From NCBI GenBank assembly GCA_019313605.1, contig JAFDAW010000023.1, forward strand, positions 1-15,942: 15,942 nucleotides of DNA, read 5' to 3'. The translations under genes were made by a program, and so were the position numbers. Shown here piece after piece: positions 1 to 6,140 of the stretch (the first letter of the stretch is position 1; each line of letters begins with the position of its first letter). The notes below the pieces were generated by a model. That model was not told the DNA's origin. It saw only the letters and a program-made list of their open reading frames with translations, and did no database searches. Origin of the DNA: Deltaproteobacteria bacterium. GTDB taxonomy: Bacteria; Myxococcota_A; UBA9160; SMWR01.

Positions 1-683
1 GTGCTGAGCATGGGTCCCATTGCGAGGTCGCCGATTCGGTAGAGCATCACGAAGACGATGACCGCGGCACCGTGGCGATCGCCGAGCCAGCACTTCAACG
101 CCGGCCAGACTTCGCTGCGCTCCGGTTTCGGAACCTCGATGCGCGGAGCCGCGAAGACTGCGACCGCCATACCCGCGCTGATCAGGGCGGCCAGGGCGAA
201 GGTCCCCGACCAGCCGATCCAACGCGGCAAGAAGAGCAGGGCGGTGGCGAGCAGCATTCCCACGCGGTAGGCGATCGCCTTGATCGAGTTGACGGGTCCT
301 TCCTGGCCGTGTTCGGTAATGCCGATCGAATAGGCGTCGATTGCGACATCCTGCGTCGCGGACGCGAGGCAGTAGACCCAGAGTGCAATCCAAAGTGAAA
401 TCGAGATGGAGTGGGCGTCGCTTTGCGAGACCCAGAAGATCGCGGCGGCCATGACCGCCATCGATCCGGCGACCCATCGACGCCGCTCTCCGAAGCGATC
501 GATCAACGGCGACCAGAGCACCTTCAGCGTCCACGCAAAACCGAGCGCTGAGAGCAGTCCGACTTCGGTGAGGGACGCGCCGTGTCTGCGCAGGTAGATG
601 GGCCACAGATCGTGGACTCCCATCGGGAAGCCCTCGATGACGTAGATGAGCGCGATGATCGGAAGCGTGCGTCGGAGGTTCAC
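1..683 (-). CDS. AmpG-like MFS permease, N-terminal part (partial)
   Basis: Translation of the reverse strand gives 227 residues running off the window edge, so the C-terminal half is missing. The family (AmpG/acetyl-CoA transporter branch of MFS) moves anhydro-muropeptides or related solutes across the inner membrane. Visible support: a first hydrophobic helix (about residues 7-20, TLPIIALIYVIEGFP), the loop DRFGERRRW (about 63-71) matching the MFS loop 2-3 motif, and ATQDVAIDAYS (about 109-119), a hallmark of AmpG-type proteins. The start is GTG at 683 because an in-frame TAG lies 21 bp upstream; a G-rich stretch (GGCAGGGGTAGGG) precedes it. An ATG at residue 21 falls inside the first helix and is a poorer choice. 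The gene is divergent from the micro-protein at 822. The substrate is inferred from family only. Confidence 0.85.
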   Translation of the reverse strand, partial: MNLRRTLPIIALIYVIEGFPMGVHDLWPIYLRRHGASLTEVGLLSALGFAWTLKVLWSPLIDRFGERRRWVAGSMAVMAAAIFWVSQSDAHSISISLWIALWVYCLASATQDVAIDAYSIGITEHGQEGPVNSIKAIAYRVGMLLATALLFLPRWIGWSGTFALAALISAGMAVAVFAAPRIEVPKPERSEVWPALKCWLGDRHGAAVIVFVMLYRIGDLAMGPMLS

Positions 684-821
684 CCCTACCCCTGCCGTAT
701 TCTAGCCATCCGGCCCGAGTCGGCCGAGCGCGCTCGCCGCAAAGTGGTCGACGCGGCAACCGAAGCTGGCTAGAGTGGGCCGCCGTCGAACTGCCGCAGG
801 GCTGAATTGAGGGGAAAGATC
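684..821. promoter_or_regulatory. Divergent intergenic region with two candidate -10 boxes
   Basis: This 138-bp spacer separates the AmpG-like gene from the micro-protein gene. It holds TAGAAT on the reverse strand (704-699) and TAGAGT on the forward strand (771-776), each preceded by GGC, placed 15 and 45 bp before the respective start codons. No clear -35 hexamer is seen for either. The promoter call rests on position and resemblance to a -10 box only. Confidence 0.3.
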
Positions 822-950
822 ATGGACAAAGAACCGCGAGGAAAGAACGACCTGGCCGCCAAGCTCTACATCGCTTGCGGTGTCCCTGCGATCATCCTCT
901 TCATGGTCATCCTCTTCCAGTTCACGCGCTCCTGCGGAATCCCGGCCTGA
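822..950 (+). CDS. Single-span membrane micro-protein, 42 aa
   Basis: A 42-residue reading frame starts with MDKEPRGKNDLAAKLY and contains one hydrophobic segment (about residues 17-35, ending FMVILFQF), then a short tail with a Cys (RSCGIPA). A strong Shine-Dalgarno sequence, GAGGGG at 809-814, sits 7 bp before the ATG, and third codon positions are mostly G or C as in the neighbours. The charged N-terminus followed by a helix suggests an inner-membrane protein with its N-terminus inside, by the positive-inside rule. I do not recognise the family and assign no function. It is the only gene between the divergent permease and the transglutaminase-like gene, and a hairpin covers its stop codon. 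Confidence 0.6.
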   Translation: MDKEPRGKNDLAAKLYIACGVPAIILFMVILFQFTRSCGIPA

Positions 951-971
951 AGCCGGGCCGCCCCCCTTTTT
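941..971 (+). terminator. Possible intrinsic terminator after the micro-protein
   Basis: CCCGGC (941-946) pairs with GCCGGG (952-957) around a 5-base loop. A C-rich stretch and five T residues (967-971) follow. The 9-bp gap between stem and T tract is longer than in classic intrinsic terminators, so this is tentative. The stem overlaps the stop codon at 948-950. Confidence 0.3.
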
Positions 972-1084
972 ACCGACGCCAAACCGCCCGGGCCTCGGGT
1001 GTGGGGCTGGCTGCGCGCTAACTGCGACTCCCCGGGCACGCAGCTCCGTGGGCATCCTTCGAAAGCCGCAGTCGAACTCTCGCG

Positions 1085-1156
1085 GGTCGGTTTTATCTAT
1101 TAAAATCAAGTACTTGTGGCTAAGGAAGCGCACGCGCCGGCCGATGTATTTTAGTA
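1085..1156 (+). promoter_or_regulatory. AT-rich island with short palindromes upstream of the transglutaminase-like gene
   Basis: In otherwise GC-rich DNA this stretch carries TTTTA-TCTAT-TAAAA (1091-1105), a 5-bp inverted repeat containing a good -10 candidate TAAAAT (1101-1106), and the perfect 10-bp palindrome CAAGTACTTG (1107-1116). Together they look like a promoter with a possible operator just downstream of the -10. No convincing -35 box was found, and nothing in the sequence names a regulator. Confidence 0.3.
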
Positions 1157-1861
1157 ATGGGGAAATCAACACATCAGCTGGGCATCGCGGCGGTATTTGC
1201 CGTCGCTGTGTGCATCGGCTGGGGCTGCGCGGGTGCGCTCACCGGGCCGTTCTCGTATCGGTACTTCACCGAGCCGCCCGTCGACGATGCCTGGGGTCAC
1301 AAGATCGAGGTCTGGCAGGCTCGGGAGCACGCCGAGCAGCAGGCGCCGGGCCTCGAAGTCCCGACCCCGGCCGTGGCGTCCGGCGCGGATTCTGACGCCG
1401 CATCCGATCGCCCCGCTGATCTTCGCTCCAAGTACGCCGACTTTCGCCAGCAGAGCAAACGCGCTCTGGCGCGCGACTTGGCGACGTGGATTCAGCAGCA
1501 GGCCCAGCACCACTACATCGCGGACGGACCGATCGACCACTGGGCGACGCTCGAAGAGACGTTTCGAACCAACGGTGATGATTGCGACGGCCTCGAACTC
1601 CTCGTCTACCACCTGCTGCGCGATCTCGGCTTTGACGAAGCGGAAGTCTTCCGCGCGATCGTTTTTCGCCGCAGCGACAACCAGCACCACATGGTGACAT
1701 TCTGGTTCGAGGATCCGAACGATCCGTGGGTGATCGATCCGACCGGTGCGATGACGTCCGGAATGCCCCACATGTCCGACCTGCCGGGCTGGGCTCCGCT
1801 CAAGATCTTCGGCGAAGACAACAACTACAACGTCGCGCGACAGCAGGTCGCGAACCCATAA
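1157..1861 (+). CDS. Exported transglutaminase-like cysteine peptidase-fold protein
   Basis: A 234-residue protein. Residues 9-24 are hydrophobic and end in GWGC, so it is either a signal-anchored protein or a lipoprotein with a poor lipobox (Cys24). After a variable linker (about 60-90) comes a domain resembling the bacterial transglutaminase-like cysteine proteinases. The putative catalytic Cys143 lies in NGDDCDGLELL at a helix start, His177/178 in NQHHMVTFWF, and Asp194 in WVIDPTGAM; their order and spacing fit a Cys-His-Asp triad. Such proteins often act in the periplasm on cell-envelope or adhesion proteins, but the substrate here is unknown. No clear Shine-Dalgarno sequence precedes the ATG. 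The gene is convergent with the pseudoprotease-vWA gene, and a repeat begins one base after its stop. Confidence 0.75.
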   Translation: MGKSTHQLGIAAVFAVAVCIGWGCAGALTGPFSYRYFTEPPVDDAWGHKIEVWQAREHAEQQAPGLEVPTPAVASGADSDAASDRPADLRSKYADFRQQSKRALARDLATWIQQQAQHHYIADGPIDHWATLEETFRTNGDDCDGLELLVYHLLRDLGFDEAEVFRAIVFRRSDNQHHMVTFWFEDPNDPWVIDPTGAMTSGMPHMSDLPGWAPLKIFGEDNNYNVARQQVANP

Positions 1862-1950
1862 GCCGCAAGCGAATCCGCAGGATTCGCCCGCCAGGAGCGT
1901 GACCCCAGAATGGGGTCACGTGACGCCGCAAGCGAAGCCAACGGCTTCGC
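1862..1950. repeat. 63-bp hairpin repeat, locus 1 (A-B-A)
   Basis: Three hairpins fill the space between two convergent stop codons. Hairpin A: GCGAATCC/GGATTCGC, 8 bp, loop GCA (1869-1887). Hairpin B: CGTGACCCC/GGGGTCACG, 9 bp, loop AGAAT (1898-1920). A second A: GCGAAGCC/GGCTTCGC, 8 bp, loop AAC (1932-1950). The two A stems differ by a compensated pair change. GCCGCAAGCGAA recurs with a 63-bp period (1862 and 1925), and linker GCCAGGAG is at 1890-1897. There is no T tract, so it is not a classic terminator, although its place between 3' ends would suit an mRNA-end structure. Confidence 0.85.
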
Positions 1951-1953
1951 CAA

Positions 1954-3987
1954 CTACTCGGCGTCTTCGATCTCGAGTTCGAGTTGCTTGCGCTGTTCGG
2001 CGGCGCGTTTGCGGGCCTTGGCGCGCTCCTTACCGATTTCGAGTAGCAGTTCTTTGCGCACCTTCTCGGCCTGTACCTTCTCGACTTCGACACGGACCTG
2101 TTTCAGGTTGCGCAAGCAATCCTCGAGCAAGCGGTTGTGTCGAAGCCCGAGATCGGCGGGGACCGACAGGGGCTGTGCGACGGGCTCGTGGATGACGTGG
2201 AGCCGCTTGACGGCCTCGATGCCATCCGTCGAGCGCGCCGAAATCCGGATGGTGTTGGAGCCGGGCACCATCTTCACGAAACCGCCCCAACTTCCGTCGG
2301 CGGTTACGCGAAACGGATCGGCCGGGTTTCCCGTCGTATCGCTTTGCAGAATCACCTCTTCAAGGTTGGCGAAGTTCAACGCCTCCACGACGGCCGAGAG
2401 CTCACCGGGATGGCGGACCGGAATGAAAGAGCCTCCCGTCATGTCGGCGAGTTCTACGCTTGCGATGGGGCCTGCCAGCGCCTCTGGGCCGATCGCAAAC
2501 GAGTGAATGCGGATGCCGGCCTTGTTCGCCCGCATCGCCGATCGACGCACGGCTCGGGTGTTGTCGGATTGAGCCAGTGGGCCGTAGGGCAGGGTGGGTT
2601 GGCCATCCGTAAAGAAGAAGACCAGCTTTTCGGAATCGGAGAGCTTGTCCGAACGCGACCCGATCAGCCCGAGCAACTCCATCGTGGCGTGGTCGACGGC
2701 GCCGGAGATGTGGGTCTGGCCGTGCGGTTCCGCGCGCAGGATGAAGTCGAGAGCTTGTTCGACCCGAGCGTATTCGCTCGTGAGCGGTTGTCGGGTCAGC
2801 GCGGGCGGGCCGGTCTCCTTTCGGCCATCGCCACCGGCGAAGGTGACGACCGCAACCCGGGTGGTTCGCGGGTCGAAATCTCGCAAGATCTGACGCGCGG
2901 CGGCGACCTCAGCGGCCAGAACGGAGTCGCCTTCATCCGTGCTACCGCCGCCGAAGAACGAAGAGATGCGGCCGCGCTGCTCCATCCCGACCACACCGTC
3001 GCCGTCGACATCGGCTCCCGTCGCTGCTCTGGTCGAACCCGATGTGTCCAGCACGAGTGCGACGTCGAAGCGTTTCGAGCGGTCGTCCAGCGCCATGGCG
3101 CGGCCGGCCACGAAGGTGCCGCACGCCGAGTCTGAGACCACGGCGCCATCACCCGGAAATTCGATCTCCAGGTGGATGTTTGTCTGGTTCGACGCCGGGA
3201 CAAGGAGAGGCTGTGCGTGGGTTTTCGCGCGCTCGCTGTTTTTCACCGCCGGGGTATCGGCGAGCTTGGCGAAGGTTTGGCCCGCCGTTCCCGCGTGGAG
3301 TCCCTGGACCGCGTTTCGCGCGGCGTGGATCGGCCCCACCGTGAGCCGTGGCGTCGACGCTTTCGAAACGCTCGCTTGCAGGATGCCGATCACGCGCCCC
3401 GACGCGGTCGCGATCACCGGAGCGCCACCCCAGCCGCGAAGATCGAAGGACTCTTCGAGGTTCACCTGAATCTGCTCCGGAGAAGCTTCCCAGATCTTTC
3501 CGGGCAAGGTGACCTGGTCGTCACCTCCCTTTGCGGGAATTCCGAGGATCTGGACGGCGTCGCCTTTTTTCAGGCCGGCGAGTTTCGAATCGGTTTCCAA
3601 TTCGAGGACGCGGATCCCGCTGGGAGCGGAGTCCAGTGCGTAGACGAAGAAGTCGCCGGCCACGGTTCCCCCGGACGCGGTGAACGGGATGCCCGGCGAG
3701 ACGAATAGGCGCGTCGAAGTCGAGATCAGATCCCACGATCCGCCGAGCCGAAACTCGACCCGCCCGACCTTGTTGATGTCGGAAATTCTGAGGGTGTGGG
3801 CGGTACCGATGGCTGCGATCGCGCCGGTTGCCGCGACCTCGGTGAAAAATACCGTTCCGCTGCTTTGCGTCGCGGCGTTCTTTGGAATGGTCGGTCGCGC
3901 GACCGCTGGCTTGGCGAGCGCCTGCTCGGCCATGCCCGATGCGAACGCGGCGAACAGCAAGAGTGCGATCAGGCGGTTTCTCTTCAC
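1954..3987 (-). CDS. Exported pseudoprotease / von Willebrand factor A domain protein
   Basis: A 677-residue protein with GTG start at 3987, followed by a clear signal peptide (MKRNR, hydrophobic 6-19, likely cleavage after ALA at 25). The open frame extends upstream to 4239, but that would run into the divergent exonuclease gene and bury the signal peptide. Residues about 44-210 resemble a trypsin-like fold: TAHTL around His64, and GWGGAPV at 185-191 where active enzymes have GDSGGPV, so the nucleophile position is Gly187 and the domain should be inactive. Residues 272-300 look like an Ig-like strand. A vWA domain spans about 307-540, with MIDAS residues D314, S316, S318, T425 and D461. A DxDxDG loop (326-331) sits in an insertion after the first motif. 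An Ig-like segment (558-597) and a charged, probably coiled tail (613-677) follow. Role unknown; likely a periplasmic or surface binding scaffold. Confidence 0.85.
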   Translation of the reverse strand: MKRNRLIALLLFAAFASGMAEQALAKPAVARPTIPKNAATQSSGTVFFTEVAATGAIAAIGTAHTLRISDINKVGRVEFRLGGSWDLISTSTRLFVSPGIPFTASGGTVAGDFFVYALDSAPSGIRVLELETDSKLAGLKKGDAVQILGIPAKGGDDQVTLPGKIWEASPEQIQVNLEESFDLRGWGGAPVIATASGRVIGILQASVSKASTPRLTVGPIHAARNAVQGLHAGTAGQTFAKLADTPAVKNSERAKTHAQPLLVPASNQTNIHLEIEFPGDGAVVSDSACGTFVAGRAMALDDRSKRFDVALVLDTSGSTRAATGADVDGDGVVGMEQRGRISSFFGGGSTDEGDSVLAAEVAAARQILRDFDPRTTRVAVVTFAGGDGRKETGPPALTRQPLTSEYARVEQALDFILRAEPHGQTHISGAVDHATMELLGLIGSRSDKLSDSEKLVFFFTDGQPTLPYGPLAQSDNTRAVRRSAMRANKAGIRIHSFAIGPEALAGPIASVELADMTGGSFIPVRHPGELSAVVEALNFANLEEVILQSDTTGNPADPFRVTADGSWGGFVKMVPGSNTIRISARSTDGIEAVKRLHVIHEPVAQPLSVPADLGLRHNRLLEDCLRNLKQVRVEVEKVQAEKVRKELLLEIGKERAKARKRAAEQRKQLELEIEDAE

Positions 3988-4099
3988 AGGGCGGCCACGA
4001 TACGGAAGCGGGCGCGCGCTGTCACGAAGCGGCTCTGCGCTCCTGTGGTAGCCTTGCGGCCCCGTTGCGCAGCACACATTCCTCTGCGGTCTCAAACCC
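3988..4099. promoter_or_regulatory. Divergent promoter region, vWA gene / exonuclease gene
   Basis: This 112-bp spacer must hold promoters for both divergent genes. On the forward strand TAGCCT (4049-4054, preceded by TGTGG) lies 45 bp before the exonuclease ATG and resembles the TAGNNT boxes seen before other genes in the window. No clear -35 element or operator is visible, and no Shine-Dalgarno sequence precedes the exonuclease start. Confidence 0.25.
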
Positions 4100-5071
4100 A
4101 TGACACCCTCCACGCCCAATTTGATGCAGCGTTCACTGAATCGGTTCCGAGACGGCGGGAAACCCGTGGATCTCGTCGAACTCGCACGGCAGTTGCTCGC
4201 GGCCGAGACCGCGATCGATCCGATGCTCGCCCGCCGCATCGTGGGCCTCGCATTGGATCGCGAGCCGCAGTCGCTCCCGGATCGGCTGAGCCCGGGCGAT
4301 CTTCGGTCGGGTGACGAAATCGAGGTGGCCGATCAGAAGATCGCGGTCGCGGATTTCGTCGTCGTCGATCTCGAGACGACCGGCCTCGACGTCGAGGGCG
4401 CGTCGATTCTCGAAATCGGAGCGGTCCGAATCTCGCAGCTGCAGATCGTCGACCGTTTCGAAACACTGCTGAGACCGCCGGGAAAGCTGCCGCGCGCGAT
4501 CGTCGCACTGACGGGCATCCACGACGCGATGGTCGCAGAAGCGCCCACCCAGAGGCGTGCGCTGCGGTCTTTCGTTCGCTGGCTCGATCGTACGCCCACG
4601 GCATCTTTCGTCGCCCACAACGCGTCCTTTGATCACCGGTTCGTCAGCCGCGCCCTTGATTCGTGTGGGCTTCCCCCCTATCGCGGTGCGGTGCTGTGTA
4701 CCCGAAAGCTCGGGCGCCGATTGGTCCCGGATCTCGGCCGCTACAACCTGGATCACCTGTGTGCTCACTTCGGCGTCTCCAATCGCGCGCGGCACCGCGC
4801 CCTGGGTGATGCGGAAGCCACCGCGCGCGCACTGCTCGAACTGCTCGAAATCGCCCAGAGTCGGTTCGAAATGGGCAACCTAGGGGAACTGATCGATTTC
4901 CAGCGGCGACCCCCCGCAAGGCGGAAACGTCGCTCTAAGAGCGCGATCCCAGAAGGGGATCGCGTGACGCCGCAAGCGAATCCGCAGGATTCGTCAGCCA
5001 GGAGGGAGGCCCCAGAAAGGGGTTTCGCGAAGCCGCAAGCGAATCCGCAGGACTCGCCAGCGAAGCGCTGA
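4100..5071 (+). CDS. DEDDh 3'-5' exonuclease (DNA polymerase III epsilon-like)
   Basis: A 323-residue protein with a complete DnaQ-type exonuclease domain at about 85-255. Exo I is VVVDLETTGLD (D90, E92), Exo II is FVAHNASFDHRF (D178) and Exo III is RHRALGDAEAT (H232, D237). This predicts metal-dependent removal of nucleotides from DNA or RNA 3' ends. No polymerase, helicase or GIY-YIG nuclease domain is fused, so it may be a stand-alone exonuclease or an alternative epsilon subunit. The first 84 residues are an unassigned extension (DLVELARQLLAAE, then a stretch ending VADQKIAVADF). After about residue 272 the protein becomes basic (PARRKRRSK) and then consists of two in-frame copies of the 63-bp repeat, giving PQANPQDS at 291-298 and 312-319. 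The tail is thus probably an insertion that replaced the original C-terminus. Confidence 0.9.
   Translation: MTPSTPNLMQRSLNRFRDGGKPVDLVELARQLLAAETAIDPMLARRIVGLALDREPQSLPDRLSPGDLRSGDEIEVADQKIAVADFVVVDLETTGLDVEGASILEIGAVRISQLQIVDRFETLLRPPGKLPRAIVALTGIHDAMVAEAPTQRRALRSFVRWLDRTPTASFVAHNASFDHRFVSRALDSCGLPPYRGAVLCTRKLGRRLVPDLGRYNLDHLCAHFGVSNRARHRALGDAEATARALLELLEIAQSRFEMGNLGELIDFQRRPPARRKRRSKSAIPEGDRVTPQANPQDSSARREAPERGFAKPQANPQDSPAKR
4942..5057 (+). repeat. 63-bp hairpin repeat, locus 2 (B-A-B-A), within the exonuclease gene
   Basis: Four hairpins in series. B: CGCGATCCC/GGGATCGCG, loop AGAAG (4942-4964). A: GCGAATCC/GGATTCGT, loop GCA (4976-4994). B: GAGGCCCC/GGGGTTTC, loop AGAAA, which pairs throughout if two G-U pairs are allowed as in RNA (5006-5026). 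A: GCGAATCC/GGACTCGC, loop GCA, one mismatch (5039-5057). GCCGCAAGCGAATCCGCAG recurs at 4969 and 5032, again 63 bp apart, which is 21 codons and so keeps the exonuclease frame open. Linker GCCAGGAG (4997-5004) is identical to that of locus 1. Confidence 0.85.
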
Positions 5072-5288
5072 CGCTCCGTCTCTCTGGATCGTTTTCGACA
5101 TCGGCAGCTTCTCGGCAGAACGCCCGCCGCAGTGCACTGCCAAGATCACGATCTCGGCAATGTCCGGCCTGCGAAGATCGCGGCGCGTCGGCTCTAGACC
5201 CCGCAGGTCGGCCGGCTGAGCATCGCCTGTCCGCGCAAGTGAAGCCCGGCTGTACGCGAAGCGTCGAACTCCGTGGTAAGGTGGCCAC

Positions 5289-5296
5289 GGGGGGAA
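5289..5296 (+). promoter_or_regulatory. Ribosome binding site deciding the amidase start
   Basis: Six G residues followed by AA lie 5 bp before TTG at 5300. The alternative upstream GTG at 5273 has no purine-rich site in front of it. That GTG also overlaps a possible -10 box, TAAGGT (5276-5281), and would then be untranscribed. The TTG start also leaves a cleaner signal peptide. Confidence 0.55.
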
Positions 5297-5299
5297 CGG

Positions 5300-6097
5300 T
5301 TGCAGCTCGAACGGAAGCGATTTGCTGTTGCGCTGGTTCTGGTGGTCGGAGTGCTCGCGTCTGCGCTCGCCCGCGCAGACGAATCCGCGGGTCCCAATCG
5401 ATTCGACACCGTCGTGATCGACGCGGGGCACGGTGGAGACGATGAGGGCGCGCGCGGTGCGGCGGGCCTGGTCGAAAAAGAGCTGGTGCTCGACGTCGCG
5501 TATCGGCTCGCAAAGAGCCTCGCTGAAAACGGATTGCAGGTCGTTCTGACCCGCCACGACGACAGCTTCGTTCCGCTCGAGACGCGAACTTCGATCGCGA
5601 ACGATGTGCGTGCGGATCTGTTCATTTCGATTCACGGCAACGCGATCCACGACACGAAGATCAGGGGCATCGAGACATTCTTTCTCGCGCTCTCCGCGAG
5701 CGATGATCACGCTGGGCAGGTGGCGCGGCGCGAAAACCAGGCGTTTCGGACCGAGGACACACCCGCCAAGCGCAGCGACGACGCGTTGGTCGCGATCATC
5801 GGGGACCTGATCACGAATGAACACATGGAAGAGTCGAACGAGTTTGCGCGTCTCGCGCAGTTGCAACTCGCGGGTGATCCGAAGGTCGCGCGCGGCGTGA
5901 AACAGGCTCCCTTCGTGGTTCTGGAGAGCGTCCAGATGCCGGCCGCGCTGGTCGAGATCGGGTTTCTGACCAATCGCCTCGATGAACAGTTACTACAGGG
6001 CAGCGAAGAGCGGGATCGGATCGCGGCGGCGCTGACTCGAGCCGCGCTCGAGTTCGGTCAGCGCTACGATGCCCGACGAGGCGTCGGCAGTCGCTGA
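5300..6097 (+). CDS. N-acetylmuramoyl-L-alanine amidase (Amidase_3), exported
   Basis: A 265-residue zinc amidase that cuts the bond between muramic acid and the stem peptide of peptidoglycan in the periplasm. From the TTG start it begins MQLERKR, then a hydrophobic signal segment (8-23) with a likely cleavage after ARA (24-26). The Amidase_3 domain fills the rest: IDAGHGG gives Zn ligand H44, VEKEL gives E59, SIHGN gives H112, and VEIGFLTN gives the catalytic E219. There is no AMIN, SPOR or LysM targeting domain, so it is shorter than E. coli AmiB/AmiC. An upstream GTG at 5273 would add 9 residues. The 228 bp before it, after the exonuclease gene, show no convincing gene. It leads a cluster with rph (43 bp downstream) and rdgB and may share their transcript. 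Confidence 0.9.
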   Translation: MQLERKRFAVALVLVVGVLASALARADESAGPNRFDTVVIDAGHGGDDEGARGAAGLVEKELVLDVAYRLAKSLAENGLQVVLTRHDDSFVPLETRTSIANDVRADLFISIHGNAIHDTKIRGIETFFLALSASDDHAGQVARRENQAFRTEDTPAKRSDDALVAIIGDLITNEHMEESNEFARLAQLQLAGDPKVARGVKQAPFVVLESVQMPAALVEIGFLTNRLDEQLLQGSEERDRIAAALTRAALEFGQRYDARRGVGSR

Positions 6098-6130
6098 ACG
6101 TCGAGCGGCGTCTTCAACCCGCACCCAATT

Positions 6131-6136
6131 GGAGGT
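6131..6136 (+). promoter_or_regulatory. Perfect Shine-Dalgarno site deciding the rph start
   Basis: GGAGGT stands 4 bp before TTG at 6141, exactly where RNase PH proteins usually begin (MRIDGR). The in-frame ATG at 6069 would add 24 low-complexity residues overlapping the amidase gene, and it has no such site. Confidence 0.8.
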
Positions 6137-6140
6137 AGCT

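Noticed and set aside
1869..1950. Locus 1 hairpins as a bidirectional intrinsic terminator
   Set aside because: No run of T follows on either strand, so an intrinsic mechanism is not supported; other 3'-end roles remain possible.
2137..3135. 332-codon forward frame antisense to the vWA gene
   Set aside because: It lies wholly opposite a gene with clear domains and motifs, and its product has low-complexity Arg/Gly-rich sequence typical of a shadow frame in GC-rich DNA.
3988..4239. 84-codon upstream extension of the vWA protein frame
   Set aside because: It overlaps the divergent exonuclease gene and puts the obvious signal peptide in the middle of the protein. GTG at 3987 directly precedes MKRNR and the hydrophobic core.
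4942..5057. Regularly spaced repeats considered as a CRISPR array
   Set aside because: Two units only; the 63-bp unit is repeated throughout, with no unique spacers, and there is no cas gene nearby.
4994..5866. 290-codon reverse frame across the amidase 5' half and repeat locus 2
   Set aside because: It is antisense to the amidase, whose zinc and catalytic motifs are intact, and no family is recognisable in the reverse product.
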